64,000 nucleotides of DNA from the NCBI GenBank assembly GCA_944474755.1, contig OX104115.1, positions 63,306,648 through 63,370,647 of the forward strand, given 5' to 3'. Made by a program: the position numbers and the translations under genes. The notes beneath the pieces are model-generated. The model was not told where the DNA came from, made no database searches, and worked only from the letters and a program-made list of their open reading frames with translations. Shown one piece after another: positions 35,827-49,867 of this stretch (within the stretch, counting starts at the first letter, position 1; every line of letters begins with the position of its first letter). This stretch comes from Limnoperna fortunei. Its lineage: Eukaryota; Mollusca; Bivalvia; Mytilida; Modiolidae.

Positions 35827-36745
35827 AACCTTTTTATACACCAATAATTGCCGGATAAACAAAAATCTTTATCAAGACCAACAGGTTTTAAAATTTTATA
35901 CTAAAATAACTTATTTGTTTCATCATAACGTTTTATTTTATTTTCTTTTTTTAAATATTTTTCTGCAACCAATCTCTTGATTAGAGGTTTTAAGCTAAAC
36001 TTACTTCCTATTGTTGCAATTTTCTATCTTATCAAACAAATTATCATAAAATATACCTTTGATATATGTATACCAAGAATATGTACCTATGCTGTCAACA
36101 GTTTTTGGTAAAAAAAGCTTCTTTTGTGTGGTTTTTGTTGTGCCATCATAGATCATACATTACATAAAATGTAGTTCAATCAAAGTCATTTATCAAAAAA
36201 AAATTCCTTTAAAAGTCTGTACCGGAAGTAATCTCATGACCTATTTTATATAAAGCTTTAATTTACCTTTTGCATGTTATTTCGCCCTTTCTATCTATCC
36301 ATATTTAATAACAATATTAAAAAAATACATTATATTTTAAAGCTGTCTTTACAGTACCGAAAGTCAGTAATCATTTAATAAAGATTTATATTACCAATCT
36401 CTTTTTAAGAATGTTTAATAACATATTTCTTGTGATTGTTCCACTTCAGCACAACATTTCAGGATACCACAAAATTATGAACAAATTTTGTGTACACCAA
36501 CATTATTCTTTAATGTTCATAGATATAATCGATATCTACACGCATCGTGCGATTTTTTTACAAAAAGCTCAATACACATTTCAAATAATAAATCTTTCAT
36601 TGGAACAAAGAGTTTTTTTATATGTTATTTACAGAACGTAAATGAAAAAAGGAACAAACAACAGAATTAATGAGTCAAACAATATCATTAAAAATACTCA
36701 TCCATCCCTTCGAAAGTCTGCTACATTTGTCGCACTATATTTTTC

Positions 36746-38640
36746 TTATTTAGTGACTTTCATGAAAGCACTTATAGCCAAATCTGTCTGTCCTACTAAC
36801 TTTAAAGCTACTCCAAGTAGGTAGTAACTGAATCTTGTATCTTCTGAACCTTCGATAAAATGTTGCTTTTTAATAGTTAGCTGTAAATGTCTGATAGACA
36901 TGTAGCACTGTTGTATGTCATTAAGATGATAATGACACAGAAAACAAAGGAAATGAGCAAATGCAACTGGAGGGAATTGTTGTACAAATTTACAGTTCAA
37001 TTCCAATTCTTCTGGTATCAAATCAGAATCTTTGTGAAAACCTACCGGGCCTACATTCACAAATTTTAAAACACGCAATATTCCAAGTCTTTGCAAAGTT
37101 GTGGATGTGGTCAAGTTTAGTTCAATGAGCGATAGACGTGTCTGATTGTATACTTTCTCTGGTGTGAACTTCATCATTGCATAAGACAGTATATACAGAG
37201 CATTGCTGTACTGTTTTGTTTTGTAGAAAAATGCCGCTAAAGTTAACCAACCAGATACAGCATCTTTGTATATACCTTGTAACATGTACGCCAAACGTTC
37301 CCGTAGTTGAGAGTAAATCTGTTTGTTTATATCTGAAGGGGTAAGACTACTTGGCTGAATTGTTGTACAGATGGCGCTCAGGCAGCTTAGATACGTCAAT
37401 TTGATAATAGAAGACTTGTAGAAATTAAATATTCGAATACATTTCCTGTACAATTTAGGTCTAAAACGGAAAAATCTCGCACTGTTATATAAATGATTTG
37501 ATATTAAAAAAGGTCGAAATTGTGTGCTTTTTATTTCTGATGTGCTCGGCAATGCATTTGAATGGATGGTGAAATTCTGAAATTGTTCAGAAAAAAGCAC
37601 ACTGCGCCAACCGAAACTAAACAACGTATTTAAATGTTCTTGTAACATTTTCCGCGACTGCATTTCTATTTTATTTTCAAACATGTTAATGATTGGAATG
37701 AAGTAATGAGGACACATTGAGTATTCTACACAGTACAGCAACCTTCTAAAACATCTGAGGAAACATTGTATCAGATTTTCTGGTTTCCATTCTGTCATTG
37801 GTGTTTCCTCGGACACCCAGAATATAATTGTTTTGATAAAATATGAGCAAAGTAGATTTTTACAATTGATATTACTGTTTATTACATCCTTAAGTAATAT
37901 TTTCATCATAGCATAACAAATTAATTGAGTATGACTAAATGAGTATATCAACAGCTTCTCGGCAACGGAAAATGAAATGCGCCATTCTAGTGCTTCATTC
38001 ACAGATCCTTTACAGCCAATCGGAACAAAAAGAACCCCATGGTCAATTATCTTTGTTTTGACGTCACTGCTAGGCCATAATGCAAGCCCTCTGCTTATCC
38101 AATTTTCAGCGGCTTGTATCCAATGTGGATTGTGAAAACAGTATGCAACATCTAGAGTGTCTGATATGTCTGATAAACATGGCCCATGAATTTTAATGTC
38201 AAATGACACATTATTTTTCCAACCGCTTAGAATGTCTAGTTTGAATAGCTCACTGGACATATACAATGAATTACATCTTTGTTCCACGACTCGGACCATA
38301 CCAACAGAAAAATTAACGGCTCGTAGTTGAGTAAAGCCTGGTTTGGTGTCATGCATTTCCATTATTAAGTTTATTTTATTTGGATCAAGTTTTATATTAT
38401 CTGTGTCTTCGTGTACGATAAATTGTTTCAACACAAACATTTTATCCCAATCACTACCTTTCATTTCTAGTCCTTCTCCAACACTTCCACTTGTTATGCG
38501 GATGCGAAAGTCATCATGCATTAAATTATCTGATATCGTGCACAGCAATCGTCTCGTTCTCACCGTTTCCTCTGTACCCACAATATGTTGACACAGGAAG
38601 TGATACAATTGTAAAGATTTCGTACGCAATGCAATGCCAA
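36746..38640 (-). CDS. Mab-21/cGAS-like nucleotidyltransferase, unit B (main exon)
   Basis: Second tandem copy, 627 residues from the TTG used to open the frame. Order of parts is the same as in unit A: GS at 48-49, D60-W-D62, third acidic residue in DVAYCF, EWRISFS, then TPR-like helices. Over the first 60 residues 9 differ from unit A, including F50V; just beyond, D63 of unit A becomes K, next to the metal-binding pair. The splice acceptor (T-rich tract, TTCACAG) is kept just before 38640, so a 5' exon is missing here too. Near the 3' end one extra base relative to unit A shifts the frame and ends the protein at MKVTK. The AATAAA of unit A is lost at the matching place. Differs from unit C by 8 bases (7 replacements). 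It may be functional; the catalytic acids are intact. Confidence 0.87.
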
Positions 38641-38734
38641 CTGTGAATAAAAAAAACCCAGAATATTAAGAAACCGACGTCGTCAATGGCTACACGATAT
38701 ATGAAATTTTTACATTAATACCTGTATGTGTGTT

Positions 38735-38997
38735 TGTTTGTTTGTTTTAATGGGTTTAAACGTCACTTTCAGCAATTTTCATCTATATCATGAGTTCCAG
38801 TTTTCATTGGAGGAGGAAGACGAAACCCAGAGAAAACCTCCGACCTACAGTAGGAAAACTGGCAATCCTTGTCAATTTAGGTTAAATCGAGTGCACCCTG
38901 GCCGCAGCGAGACTTGAACCCGCAACCTCAGTGTTTACCGACCACATGATCAATAGTAGATAATTAACTACCTTAACCACTCGGCCACCGTGGCCCC
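38735..38997 (-). mobile_element. SINE upstream of Mab-21 gene, unit B
   Basis: Same insertion as 27505-27770, identical in placement and orientation. Confidence 0.75.
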
Positions 38998-40129
38998 GAT
39001 ATCTATGCTAAAGGGATGCAACTATTGATTATTAATTGAATACATTGGTCTCTAGATACGTGCACCTGTTTATTGACTGCTATTATTATGCCATTTACAG
39101 GTATTTGTCATAAAAACTTATATTTGTCTGTCCGTTTGTCAATCCCACATCATGTTTACAGTTGCGTTCAAGCTTTTTATGAAATCATTTTTATCAGATC
39201 TCCTTTGTGGCAAAATTCTGTAGAGCTACACACAATATTTCAAGTTTGGTACGAACCAAATGTGCCAAGGGACATCAATGCCGCCGAGACACTTTTTTCA
39301 GGACTTGCTTTTTTTACGAGATAATAAGCTATAATAAATATGTACTATATAAATATAAATATCTCAGCTCCTGTTTACAGAATGAACATTTGTAATTTTA
39401 ATGCATATTTACAACATTAATTTTTGAAGCATTTTATCTCTCTAGAGGCTAAAATATTATGAGCTATGTTTGGTGACTAATATAATACGTGATAAAGTTA
39501 TCACATAAAATTATTGGATTTTGTTAAAAGAAATGGATTGTAATGGCTATACAATTTAATGTGTTACTACGGCAGGTATGATGACAGGTTGACATGTTGA
39601 CGCACAGCAACAGTAATATAAATACTTATAATATAAATGACGTTTAGCTGATGGTGTGACAAAATATCAACCCATGCATGTATTTGTATAATGCTAAAAA
39701 GACCTAAGTAGAAAAACAACAATCGAATACGGGCCGATAAATTGAAGCCCAGCAAAACATGATAGGTTCGGGTTGTTTTTTGAATAGTCTATATATAACT
39801 TGTCTTACCAGCCATCTTTTTAAAATTCAATTGATTGCTACTATTCTGTCGTCTTAACGATCCTAACGGTACAAGTCCATAACCTATCAATCAAATATTT
39901 ATTAAAGCAGTATGGCAGTAAAACCGAGTGATACACCACATTAACATTGATGACGTACATGCTTTTAGGAGCATAGAATGCTGCTCTTGCAATAAGAGTT
40001 TAATCGTTGTTTTAAATACACAAATAGATGTGTAAGTACAGAACCAGATGTAAAAAATATACCAAGCAAGCCTCGGTGAATTAAACCACCCACCTTCGAA
40101 AGGATAAAATTGTTATCCGTATCAATTTA

Positions 40130-40254
40130 GTCTGGAGTCGAGCACACACTGCCTGCAGTAAGACTCTAACACACAACCTCAGTGTTAACAGGTTCATAAT
40201 CAATAGTAGATAACTAACTTCCTTACTCAGTCGGTCTTCAAGGCCCCTTAGCAA
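40130..40254 (-). mobile_element. SINE head fragment, unit B
   Basis: Counterpart of 28866-28990. Confidence 0.5.
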
Positions 40255-41942
40255 TTAATTGATAATTTGTAAGATTGAAAATAAATATTTTAGACGTAGT
40301 AAGCTCTATTTTGTATTTTTTGCAATTATGCATTTTTTGTATGTATTGTGAAAGAGCTACATATTCAACCATGTCTACTCTCGTTTGTTACGAACACAAC
40401 TTTGAGGTATATGCCGAATTTTTAGTTTACACTCCTTACAAATTTAAAAACAAGTTAGATATGCATTTTTTAATGTCCAGTTGTTTGCGTTACGCCTACA
40501 TATTTTCCTTAATATTACCTGACAGCCCCAACAAGAGCTAGGAGTAGCCTATCCACCGCCCTGAACACGATCTTGGCATATCTCTGGATCAAACACCAGA
40601 AACCCTTCCACTTTGGTCCCAGTCCCTGTATCGGAACCAACTTAACACGAGTATGAAATTTGATTGCCATTCAGTATTGTCGTCGATGGTTAATGCACTG
40701 AATATAATGCAGCTTTTGAAATATGTTTATTGAAATGTGATTTCGTTCAAGTGCGTTCAAGTTCTTCCTTGTTTACAAATTCAGACGTCATTGTTCAAAT
40801 GTAAGTGGTACATTTTTTTTTCTGTTTGCATTTAATCTTACCATTTCGTTTTTAACGGCTAACAAAGCTTTTTTTATTTTAAAATCATCACATTTAAATG
40901 ATACTGGGTGTTTTTATTAAATCAACCTCTTGAGACACTTATGAAAACAACATCATATTATATTCTCTAGAGACGACTCTGTTGAAACGATAAGTGCTCT
41001 TGGTATTATGTCTTCCAATTACGGTGCACTCTGTATCTTAATTAAATGCAAATTTTCTCTAAAGCAGTCTAAAAAGATTTTTTTATTGTACTGTACCCCA
41101 TTTTCTGGACTAGTGAATCGGTAATAAATTTTCTCTCACTTTGCATTCGACCCTATCTTTACTGGCATAAAAAGCCTGTGTACTCGTGATTGTTTCAAAA
41201 TCAAATCCGGAACCTGCATTCATTTGTCGGATACGTCTTAACTAGTGTAGACCTATCATAATGTGTTTTGAATTAGTCTCGACATGCCAACAAAACATTT
41301 TACTTTGTCGAAAATATTGGACACCGTTTAATCAAATTAATATTAAACTATGGATAAAAATCTTTTCTTAGGTTTTATTCTGCTCGTCCGTGTCGAATTA
41401 TCAACTGTCAGTAACAAACGAGCGAATTAAATGGTCGTTCACAGTTCAACACGCAAACTAAGACAGACACGGACGTAAAATAGAAACATAAGTCCACAGA
41501 AAGGAACTGTTTTTAATGTACATTTGCTTTAAAACGTAAAATACGTTATTATACGAAACGCCAAACAAGCTAAAATAAAATTATGCGCGTTGCATCTTAT
41601 AATTTGTAACCTTGAAATATATACAAAATAAAAATTCAATGATAAATTCGCATGTAAAACAAAAGACAAAACTAATCAAATTGAATGAAAATAATTAATT
41701 AAAATAATCAGTAAAGGAATAAAAGTCATATGTAGAAGTATAATCCACATGTGTTCAGTTGGATTACACAAATAAAAGAAATGTGTTGTCGTCAGTAAGT
41801 ATTGTGGGACCTACTCTGTTTACCTTGTTACCTCCCCTCTACCATCACATTTTTACCTCATTAAATAAGGTACCTGGACCTCAAGACAAATGCTAAGTCA
41901 CGATGTTGAATGTTAAAAACACTATAACCAATGTTTTAGAGG

Positions 41943-42102
41943 ATTGGGTGACCGAGTGTTTAAGTAAGGCATGTACTGTTGGTAACATGACTGCTAAAAC
42001 TTAATTGACAAGGATTTCTAAGTTTTCCGCCGGGGGATTTCACGGGGTCCTCGCTACCTCTCTCATAACTGAAATATTGCTAAAAGTTGCGTTAAACCTT
42101 AG
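41943..42102 (+). mobile_element. Old diverged SINE, unit B
   Basis: Counterpart of 31097-31262. Confidence 0.4.
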
Positions 42103-43164
42103 TCACATGTGAATGTGGTTATTTATAAATTCAGAAGGTACGTGTGATCACAACACGAAAAAACATCTTAGATAAATCTTCTATGTCAGTAAATACATGT
42201 GTTAACCACGGCTGATTAAATAAGTGTTGGAATGGAATTTACCGTCTTTTGATTAAAATAGTCTCAAAATTGTAATAATTCTTTTTCTTTTACTATGTAC
42301 TGATCAGGAACATCCGGTCACTGTAAGGTCACAGTACAATAAATTTCATTTTTTTTTGTTACACTTCGTAATACTTAATGAGAATTTAACTTCAGCCGAA
42401 CTAAGCAAAAATCAAATTATTTACAAACGATAATTAATACAACGCTAATAGTTGACCAATATAATGAGCTTAGCCCATAACTATATGACTTACTATACTT
42501 ACCCTCAAAATGAAATTCTAACGTAGATTACATGTTAAAAAATCATTCGCCGTGTTTCTTCGGTAATGTAGAAACACTTGTGAAACTGTTGGAAAAAACT
42601 AACAAAACAAAACACTTCGGAAGTTTTTATAATAATAAAGGTTTACGGAAAATCGTTGTAATATGATAAGTAGGATGTATACACGAATTAAAACGGTTAT
42701 ATTTGTCATATTATTTTGTTGTGGGGGGCATTTTTATTTACAAAGATTAATTATATTAATATTTATTGTAGATGCTTAAAACAATGACATCTTTTAAGAT
42801 TTCTAAATAATAGTGCCATATAAGAATATTAGAATGGGAGAACTATTTTCGGGTCTATTTTGTATTAGAGTTTGAGTTTTACATTGAAAGATGCTCTGAG
42901 ATAACAGTCACTAAATCACGAACACATTATGGCAGAACATAAACACATTATTGTAGACATTTTATGCAATCATGTCAACCATTGGAAACACCATGCCGAG
43001 AAATAACACCCCGCAAACCAAGATTTCGGATTATTTAGTCAGCTCCTTATAAATTACTCTACCTTGTGTTAATATGTTTGAACAGGACCTTCCGTCTTTT
43101 AAACTTATAATATCATATATACAAGAGTTAAAAACAATATCATTTGGGGAAAATGTGTTTTGTT

Positions 43165-43580
43165 TGTTGGATTAAATGATGTTTAACGCCACTTTCAGCA
43201 ATTTTTCAGCTATATCATGGCGTCCAGTTTTTATTGGAGGAGAAAGCCGGAATACCCGGAGAGAACACCCGACCTTCGGTAGGATGGGTAAAAATGGAAA
43301 TGTGTTGTTGTGACAAACTTCTGTAGGTAATCCATATGCATGTTTATAACTATATGTTACCATAGCAGGAATAAAAACACTCTCCGCAAGCATACTCGAA
43401 AATAGGTCGTATAAACAAGCAGTAGAATTTGTTTACTTTGTGTATTTCATTTATATTTTTATTAGAATGCATAAACGCTTGTTACACCAATTACTTTGGC
43501 TTCCTCCCGATCAAAAACTGGACGCCACACAATTGCTGACTGAAAGTGGCATTAAACACCATTCAAACATACAAACAAAA
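43165..43580. mobile_element. Inverted pair of SINE 3' fragments, unit B
   Basis: Counterpart of 32315-32725; shares GGAGGAGAAAGCC with unit C against GGGGAGGAAGCC in unit A. Confidence 0.55.
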
Positions 43581-45338
43581 CCCAAATAGGATGTTTTACA
43601 TGCTATTTTACCTTCCATTATTAGTGGAAGATATTCTTGGTAGAGCTAGATTATTTATATAGTGTTGGAAAATAGCAGTTTATTTCGAGCACACGTTTAA
43701 TTAAGCTTCTGAGTTGTTATGATCTGAACAATGTTTTGACGGGACAAAGACATATCCTTGTAGTAAATCGCTTGGTGTGTTAGAAATTGATGACGTAATT
43801 GTCCTCAAATGTACGATTTCTGGTACATGTAATCCGGTTTGGATAAGATCATGCACACGCATCTGTACTCGCTGCGTATCCAATCAAAACTGAAACAAGA
43901 ACGTTGTTAAGTAACATAACAACGTTTTTGTTTCTGGCGTTCTGATTGGATGTGGGATATTGAAGAGTATAAAGGATATTGCGATTTGAAGGTTTTAAGT
44001 AAACAAGTACTTTCATGTGCTGTCGGAAAAGCCAGTGTGATCTTCCATTCGTAATAGAAATGTTTCTTTATAATTTCTATCACTCGAGTAATATCACCAA
44101 GTCTTTCCCCAAAATACACTAAAGAACCTGTTCTCTATTAAGTGCTGGTATTTCCAAGAAGCAGGCAAGGGTTGGTTCAAGTTAGAAAAGGAAAGTAAAA
44201 AAAAATGTCTTAAATATTAAAGTTAAGCAGGAAATAGACTAGGGTTATACTATAAGAGATATTATGTCAATAAAATGCACTAGAAACTGTCAGAAAGGGG
44301 AGATAATTTATCGATTTTGCAATAAAATTTGATGTTGTTGTAAGAAACGATTTCTTACTTAAACAAAAGACAAATACACAGACCGTTTTGCTCTTGGCTT
44401 TTTTATGTGTTTGAAATTAATAAAAATCAATTACTAGGGTTTTTCCCAACCGTGAATCACCTTTGCAAAAACGCTGGTTTGTTTTCTGAAGAATGTCTGT
44501 ATTTTACTACGTTTTGCTTGCGTCAGTTAAATTAAATAATGCTAATATTATTCACATAACAATTTACTATCAATCAATCACTGATGTTGATAAACTCCTT
44601 TATTTACAATTTTAACAAATAAACTCCTGCAGCAGCAGTTTAAGTAGCACTAGACAGTATATTGCCACTTAAAATTCTTCACAATCATAGGAGGAGTAAA
44701 TTAGGTTACGAACAGTTAAGACATGGAAATAAATGAAAACTACAATTTTCTAATCAAGTGACAGATCAAAGAAATAGAACATCAGTCCTCGAATGATAAG
44801 TAAGTGACAGTTTAACATGTTTAAACTAATATAATATATATGATTCGCATAGGTATCATCCTGCAGGTTTCATCCGCTAAATGGCAAACGGTGACCATTG
44901 GTTTTTGGTTTTTTACCAATTCAAAATTGTACATTGCTGTTTTACTTGATTGTTGTTTCTAGTACATCTCATTATTTCGTATAAATTTTAGTCATAAGAG
45001 ATTTTTTTCCAGACTTTACAGTATAATTTGCTGAGTACACTGAAATGCTTTTTCTACTTTTTAGATGGATATGAAGAAAATATATATAACATTATTAAAT
45101 CATAAAAGTGCTATATTGTGCTTCAAATATCTTTTGTACAGGATGTGCATTGTTAAGCAAAATATAGATTTTTAAGCCTGTTTAGTTACTTGATTAAAAA
45201 CACTGGGTGTTGGGTTTCTTACCATTCAGTTATCAATTTTTATTGTTTACATTAAAAAGTTTAAGTTATATTTGAAGAATAATATTTTAAAACATTTTTC
45301 ATGTAAATCCCGTTTTAACGTTACATCTTAATACTTTA

Positions 45339-45644
45339 CAAATTGATTTGACAATATCTAAGCCTTATATGTTTGGTAGCACCCTTACCTAATCTAGAGT
45401 TATACACTTGCTACAAGTCTTTTTGACGTTTTTGCTATTAGAGAGTTACATCTTTATTATGAACCTTTTCTATACTATCCACCTTTGTACACAAGTTGAT
45501 TTGACAATATCTAAGCCTTACATGTTTGGTAGCACCCTTAACTAAACTAGAGTTATACACTTGCTACAAGTCCTTTTGACGTTTTTGCTATTAGAGAGTT
45601 ACATCTTTATTATGAACCTTTTCTATACTATCCACCTTTGTACA
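45339..45644 (+). repeat. 153-bp direct duplication, unit B
   Basis: Same arrangement and spacing as 34483-34788. Confidence 0.85.
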
Positions 45645-46249
45645 CATGTGGATTGTATAGGTAACTGTTGATATACAGGTACATTCATTTTGTGTTGCGT
45701 GCTCTATGTGGGAAAATACTATTCTGAAAAACTAGATTATTCAAAGACCTCAAGCTGCTTATAGAAAGTTACAGTACTTGGACAAGGAGTCTATAAGTTA
45801 AGGTCTAAAATACAGACAGTCACAGATAATTCTGTTAACTGTCAATAACTTTTGGGTCAAATTGTTTTAATGTTATAAGGTTGGGATGCCAAAAATACTA
45901 ACTAATACTAATATTGCAAATATTTTTAAAAAGTATAGACGGTTATTCAAATTAATTAGAAAAAGCAAAATAAATCTAATTTATTGTACTTGAATAAAGC
46001 AAAACTACCAAGGTATGGTTAAACTTAGCTGCAATAATGTAGCTCCTTTGATTGATTTGTTTTTGTTTTTTGTTTGTTTGTTTTTGATATCGACGGAGCT
46101 ACAAAGAGGTCCATTATTCTTAAAGAGGCAGCCCGTGAATGATTCACACACGGATGGTTTATGCATAGTTCACGCTAAGCCGAAATAAATCAAATACGGG
46201 GAGCTACATTATTGCCTAATGTTTTTTTATTGCGAAGTGCATGAAATAA

Positions 46250-46352
46250 AAAAGCATGGCGTTACTGATTTAAAGCATCGCGATACTTTTTAAAAGCATC
46301 GCGGTACTTATAAAAAGCATCGCGTTACCTGTAAAAACATCATGATACTTAA
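46250..46352. repeat. Palindromic GCATCGCGAT array, unit C
   Basis: Same short array as in unit B. Confidence 0.8.
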
Positions 46353-46379
46353 CAAAAAAAGCAAACAAACAAAACAATA

Positions 46380-46519
46380 AATATCAGCGATACGAACACT
46401 AAATATCAGCGATACGAACACTAAATATCAGCGACACGAACACTAAATATCAGCGATACGAACACTAAATATCAGCAATACGAACACTAAATATCAGCGA
46501 TACGAACACTAAATATCAA
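46380..46519 (+). repeat. 22-bp tandem repeat, unit C
   Basis: Six copies, as in unit B. Confidence 0.85.
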
Positions 46520-46565
46520 CCATTTTTATTGTGTGATCGCTTTAACACCTTCTTATACACTACCA

Positions 46566-46683
46566 CAGGTCGGGGGTTCTCTCCGGGTACTCCGGCTTCC
46601 TCCCCCAATGAAAACTGGACGCCATGATATAGCTGAAAAATTGCTGAAAGTGGCGTTAAACACCATTCAAACAAACAAAACAA
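46566..46683 (+). mobile_element. SINE 3' fragment, unit C
   Basis: Counterpart of 35710-35826. Confidence 0.6.
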
Positions 46684-47615
46684 ACCTTTTTATACACCAA
46701 TAATTGCCGGATAAACAAAAATCTTTATCAAGACCAACAGGTTTTAAAATTTTATACTAAAATAACTTATTTGTTTCATCATAACGTTTTATTTTATTTT
46801 ATTTTTTTAAATATTTTTCTGCAACCAATCTCTTGATTAGAGGTTTTAAGCTAAACTTACTTCCTATTGTTGCAATTTTCTATCTTATCAAACAAATTAT
46901 CATAAAATATACCTTTGATATATGTATACCAAGAATATGTACCTATGCTGTCAACAGTTTTTGGTAAAAAAAGCTTCTTTTGTGTGGTTTGTGTTGTGCC
47001 ATCATAGATCATACATTACATAAAATGTAGTTCAATCAAAGTCATTTATCAAAAAAAAATTCCTTTAAAAGTCTGTACCGGAAGTAATCTCATGACCTAT
47101 TTTATATAAAGCTTTAATTTACCTTTTGCATGTTATTTCGCCCTTTCTATCTATCCATATTTAATAACAATATTAAAAAAATACATTATATTTTAAAGCT
47201 GTCTTTACAGTACCGAAAGTCAGTAATCATTTAATAAAGATTTATATTACCAATCTCTTTTTAAGAATGTTTAATAACATATTTCTTGTGATTGTTCCAC
47301 TTCAGCACAACATTTCAGGATACCACAAAATTATGAACAAATTTTGTGTACACCAACATTATTCTTTAATGTTCATAGATATAATCGATATCTACACGCA
47401 TCGTGCGATTTTTTTACAAAAAGCTCAATACACATTTCAAATAATAAATCTTTCATTGGAACAAAGAGTTTTTTTATATGTTATTTACAGAACGTAAATG
47501 AAAAAAGGAACAAACAACAGAATTAATGAGTCAAACAATATCATTAAAAATACTCATCCATCCCTTTGCATTTACATCTTCGAAAGTCTGCTACATTTGT
47601 CGCACTATATTTTTC

Positions 47616-49510
47616 TTATTTAGTGACTTTCATGAAAGCACTTATAGCCAAATCTGTCTGTCCTACTAACTTTAAAGCTACTCCAAGTAGGTAGTAACTG
47701 AATCTTGTATCTTCTGAACCTTCGATAAAATGTTGCTTTTTAATAGTTAGCTGTAAATGTCTGATAGACATGTAGCACTGTTGTATGTCATTAAGATGAT
47801 AATGACACAGAAAACAAAGGAAATGAGCAAATGCAACTGGAGGGAATTGTTGTACAAATTTACAGTTCAATTCCAATTCTTCTGGTATCAAATCAGAATC
47901 TTTGTGAAAACCTACCGGGCCTACATTCACAAATTTTAAAACACGCAATATTCCAAGTCTTTGCAAAGTTGTGGATGTGGTCAAGTTTAGTTCAATGAGC
48001 GATAGACGTGTCTGATTGTATACTTTCTCTGGTGTGAACTTCATCATTGCATAAGACAGTATATACAGAGCATTGCTGTACTGTTTTGTTTTGTAGAAAA
48101 ATGCCGCTAAAGTTAACCAACCAGATACAGCATCTTTGTATATACCTTGTAACATGTACGCCAAACGTTCCCGTAGTTGAGAGTAAATCTGTTTGTTTAT
48201 ATCTGAAGGGGTAAGACTACTTGGCTGAATTGTTGTACAGATGGCGCTCATGCAGCTTAGATACGTCAATTTGATAATAGAAGACTTGTAGAAATTAAAT
48301 ATTCGAATACATTTCCTGTACAATTTAGGTCTAAAACGGAAAAATCTCGCACTGTTATATAAATGATTTGATATTAAAAAAGGTCGAAATTGTGTGCTTT
48401 TTATTTCTGATGTGCTCGGCAATGCATTTGAATGGATGGTGAAATTCTGAAATTGTTCAGAAAAAAGCACACTGCGCCAACCGAAACTAAACAACGTATT
48501 TAAATGTTCTTGTAACATTTTCCGCGACTGCATTTCTATTTTATTTTCAAACATGTTAATGATTGGAATGAAGTAATGAGGACACATTGAGTATTCTACA
48601 TAGTACAGCAACCTTCTAAAACATCTGAGGAAACATTGTATCAGATTTTCTGGTTTCCATTCTGTCATTGGTGTTTCCTCGGACACCCAGAATATAATTG
48701 TTTTGATAAAATATGAGCAAAGTAGATTTTTACAATTGATATTACTGTTTATTACATCCTTAAGTAATATTTTCATCACAGCATAACAAATTAATTGAGT
48801 ATGACTAAATGAGTATATCAACAGCTTCTCGGCAACGGAAAATGAAATGCGCAATTCTAGTGCTTCATTCACAGATCCTTTACAGCCAATCGGAACAAAA
48901 AGAACCCCATGGTCAATTATCTTTGTTTTGACGTCACTGCTAGGCCATAATGCAAGCCCTCTGCTTATCCAATTTTCAGCGGCTTGTATCCAATGTGGAT
49001 TGTGAAAACAGTATGCAACATCTAGAGTGTCTGATATGTCTGATAAACATGGCCCATGAATTTTAATGTCAAATGACACATTATTTTTCCAACCGCTTAG
49101 AATGTCTAGTTTGAATAGCTCACTGGACATATACAATGAATTACATCTTTGTTCCACGACTCGGACCATACCAACAGAAAAATTAACGGCTCGTAGTTGA
49201 ATAAAGCCTGGTTTGGTGTCATGCATTTCCATTATTAAGTTTATTTTATTTGGATCAAGTTTTATATTATCTGTGTCTTCGTGTACGATAAATTGTTTCA
49301 ACACAAACCTTTTATCCCAATCACTACCTTTCATTTCTAGTCCTTCTCCAACACTTCCACTTGTTATGCGGATGCGAAAGTCATCATGCTTTAAATTATC
49401 TGATATCGTGCACAGCAATCGTCTCGTTCTCACCGTTTCCTCGGTACCCACAATATGTTGACACAGGAAGTGATACAATTGTAAAGATTTCGTACGCAAT
49501 GCAATGCCAA
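47616..49510 (-). CDS. Mab-21/cGAS-like nucleotidyltransferase, unit C (main exon)
   Basis: Third tandem copy, 627 residues, 99.6% identical in DNA to unit B over the exon, with the same splice acceptor (49510) and the same shifted C-terminus. The replacements relative to B are M37K, M64R, T100I, W216L, M241V, C300Y and L417M. At six of these seven sites unit A allows a direction to be called: five changes (64, 100, 216, 241, 300) are derived in C and one (417) is derived in B. W216L breaks the EWRISFS core motif and M64R puts a charge beside the catalytic D60/D62 strand, so this copy may be losing or changing function. The acidic residues remain. Whether it is expressed cannot be judged here. 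Confidence 0.85.
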
Positions 49511-49604
49511 CTGTGAATAAAAAAAACCCAGAATATTAAGAAACCGACGTCGTCAATGGCTACACGATATATGAAATTTTTACATTAATACCTGTATGTG
49601 TGTT

Positions 49605-49867
49605 TGTTTGTTTGTTTTAATGGGTTTAAACGTCACTTTCAGCAATTTTCATCTATATCATGAGTTCCAGTTTTCATTGGAGGAGGAAGACGAAACCCAG
49701 AGAAAACCTCCGACCTACAGTAGGAAAACTGGCAATCCTTGTCAATTTAGGTTAAATCGAGTGCACCCTGGCCGCAGCGAGACTTGAACCCGCAACCTCA
49801 GTGTTTACCGACCACATGATCAATAGTAGATAATTAACTACCTTAACCACTCGGCCACCGTGGCCCC
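49605..49867 (-). mobile_element. SINE upstream of Mab-21 gene, unit C
   Basis: Same insertion as in units A and B. Confidence 0.75.

Larger units (their letters stand above)
38999..43160. other. Upstream region of Mab-21 gene, unit B
   Basis: Counterpart of 27780-32310, lacking the 29042-29480 block. No supported gene apart from SINE fragments. Confidence 0.4.
35057..45912. repeat. Tandem unit B (10.9 kb), mosaic
   Basis: Second copy. Left of about 43.55-43.65 kb it is almost identical to unit C; to the right it is almost identical to unit A. Relative to A it has about 520 extra bases at 35655-36172, including a SINE 3' piece, and a much shorter palindromic array. Confidence 0.9.

Noticed and set aside
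36411..36641. 76-codon ORF, identical at 47267-47497
   Set aside because: It lies in the 3' flank of the receptor gene, is antisense to it, and is not open in unit A; the identity reflects the recent duplication.
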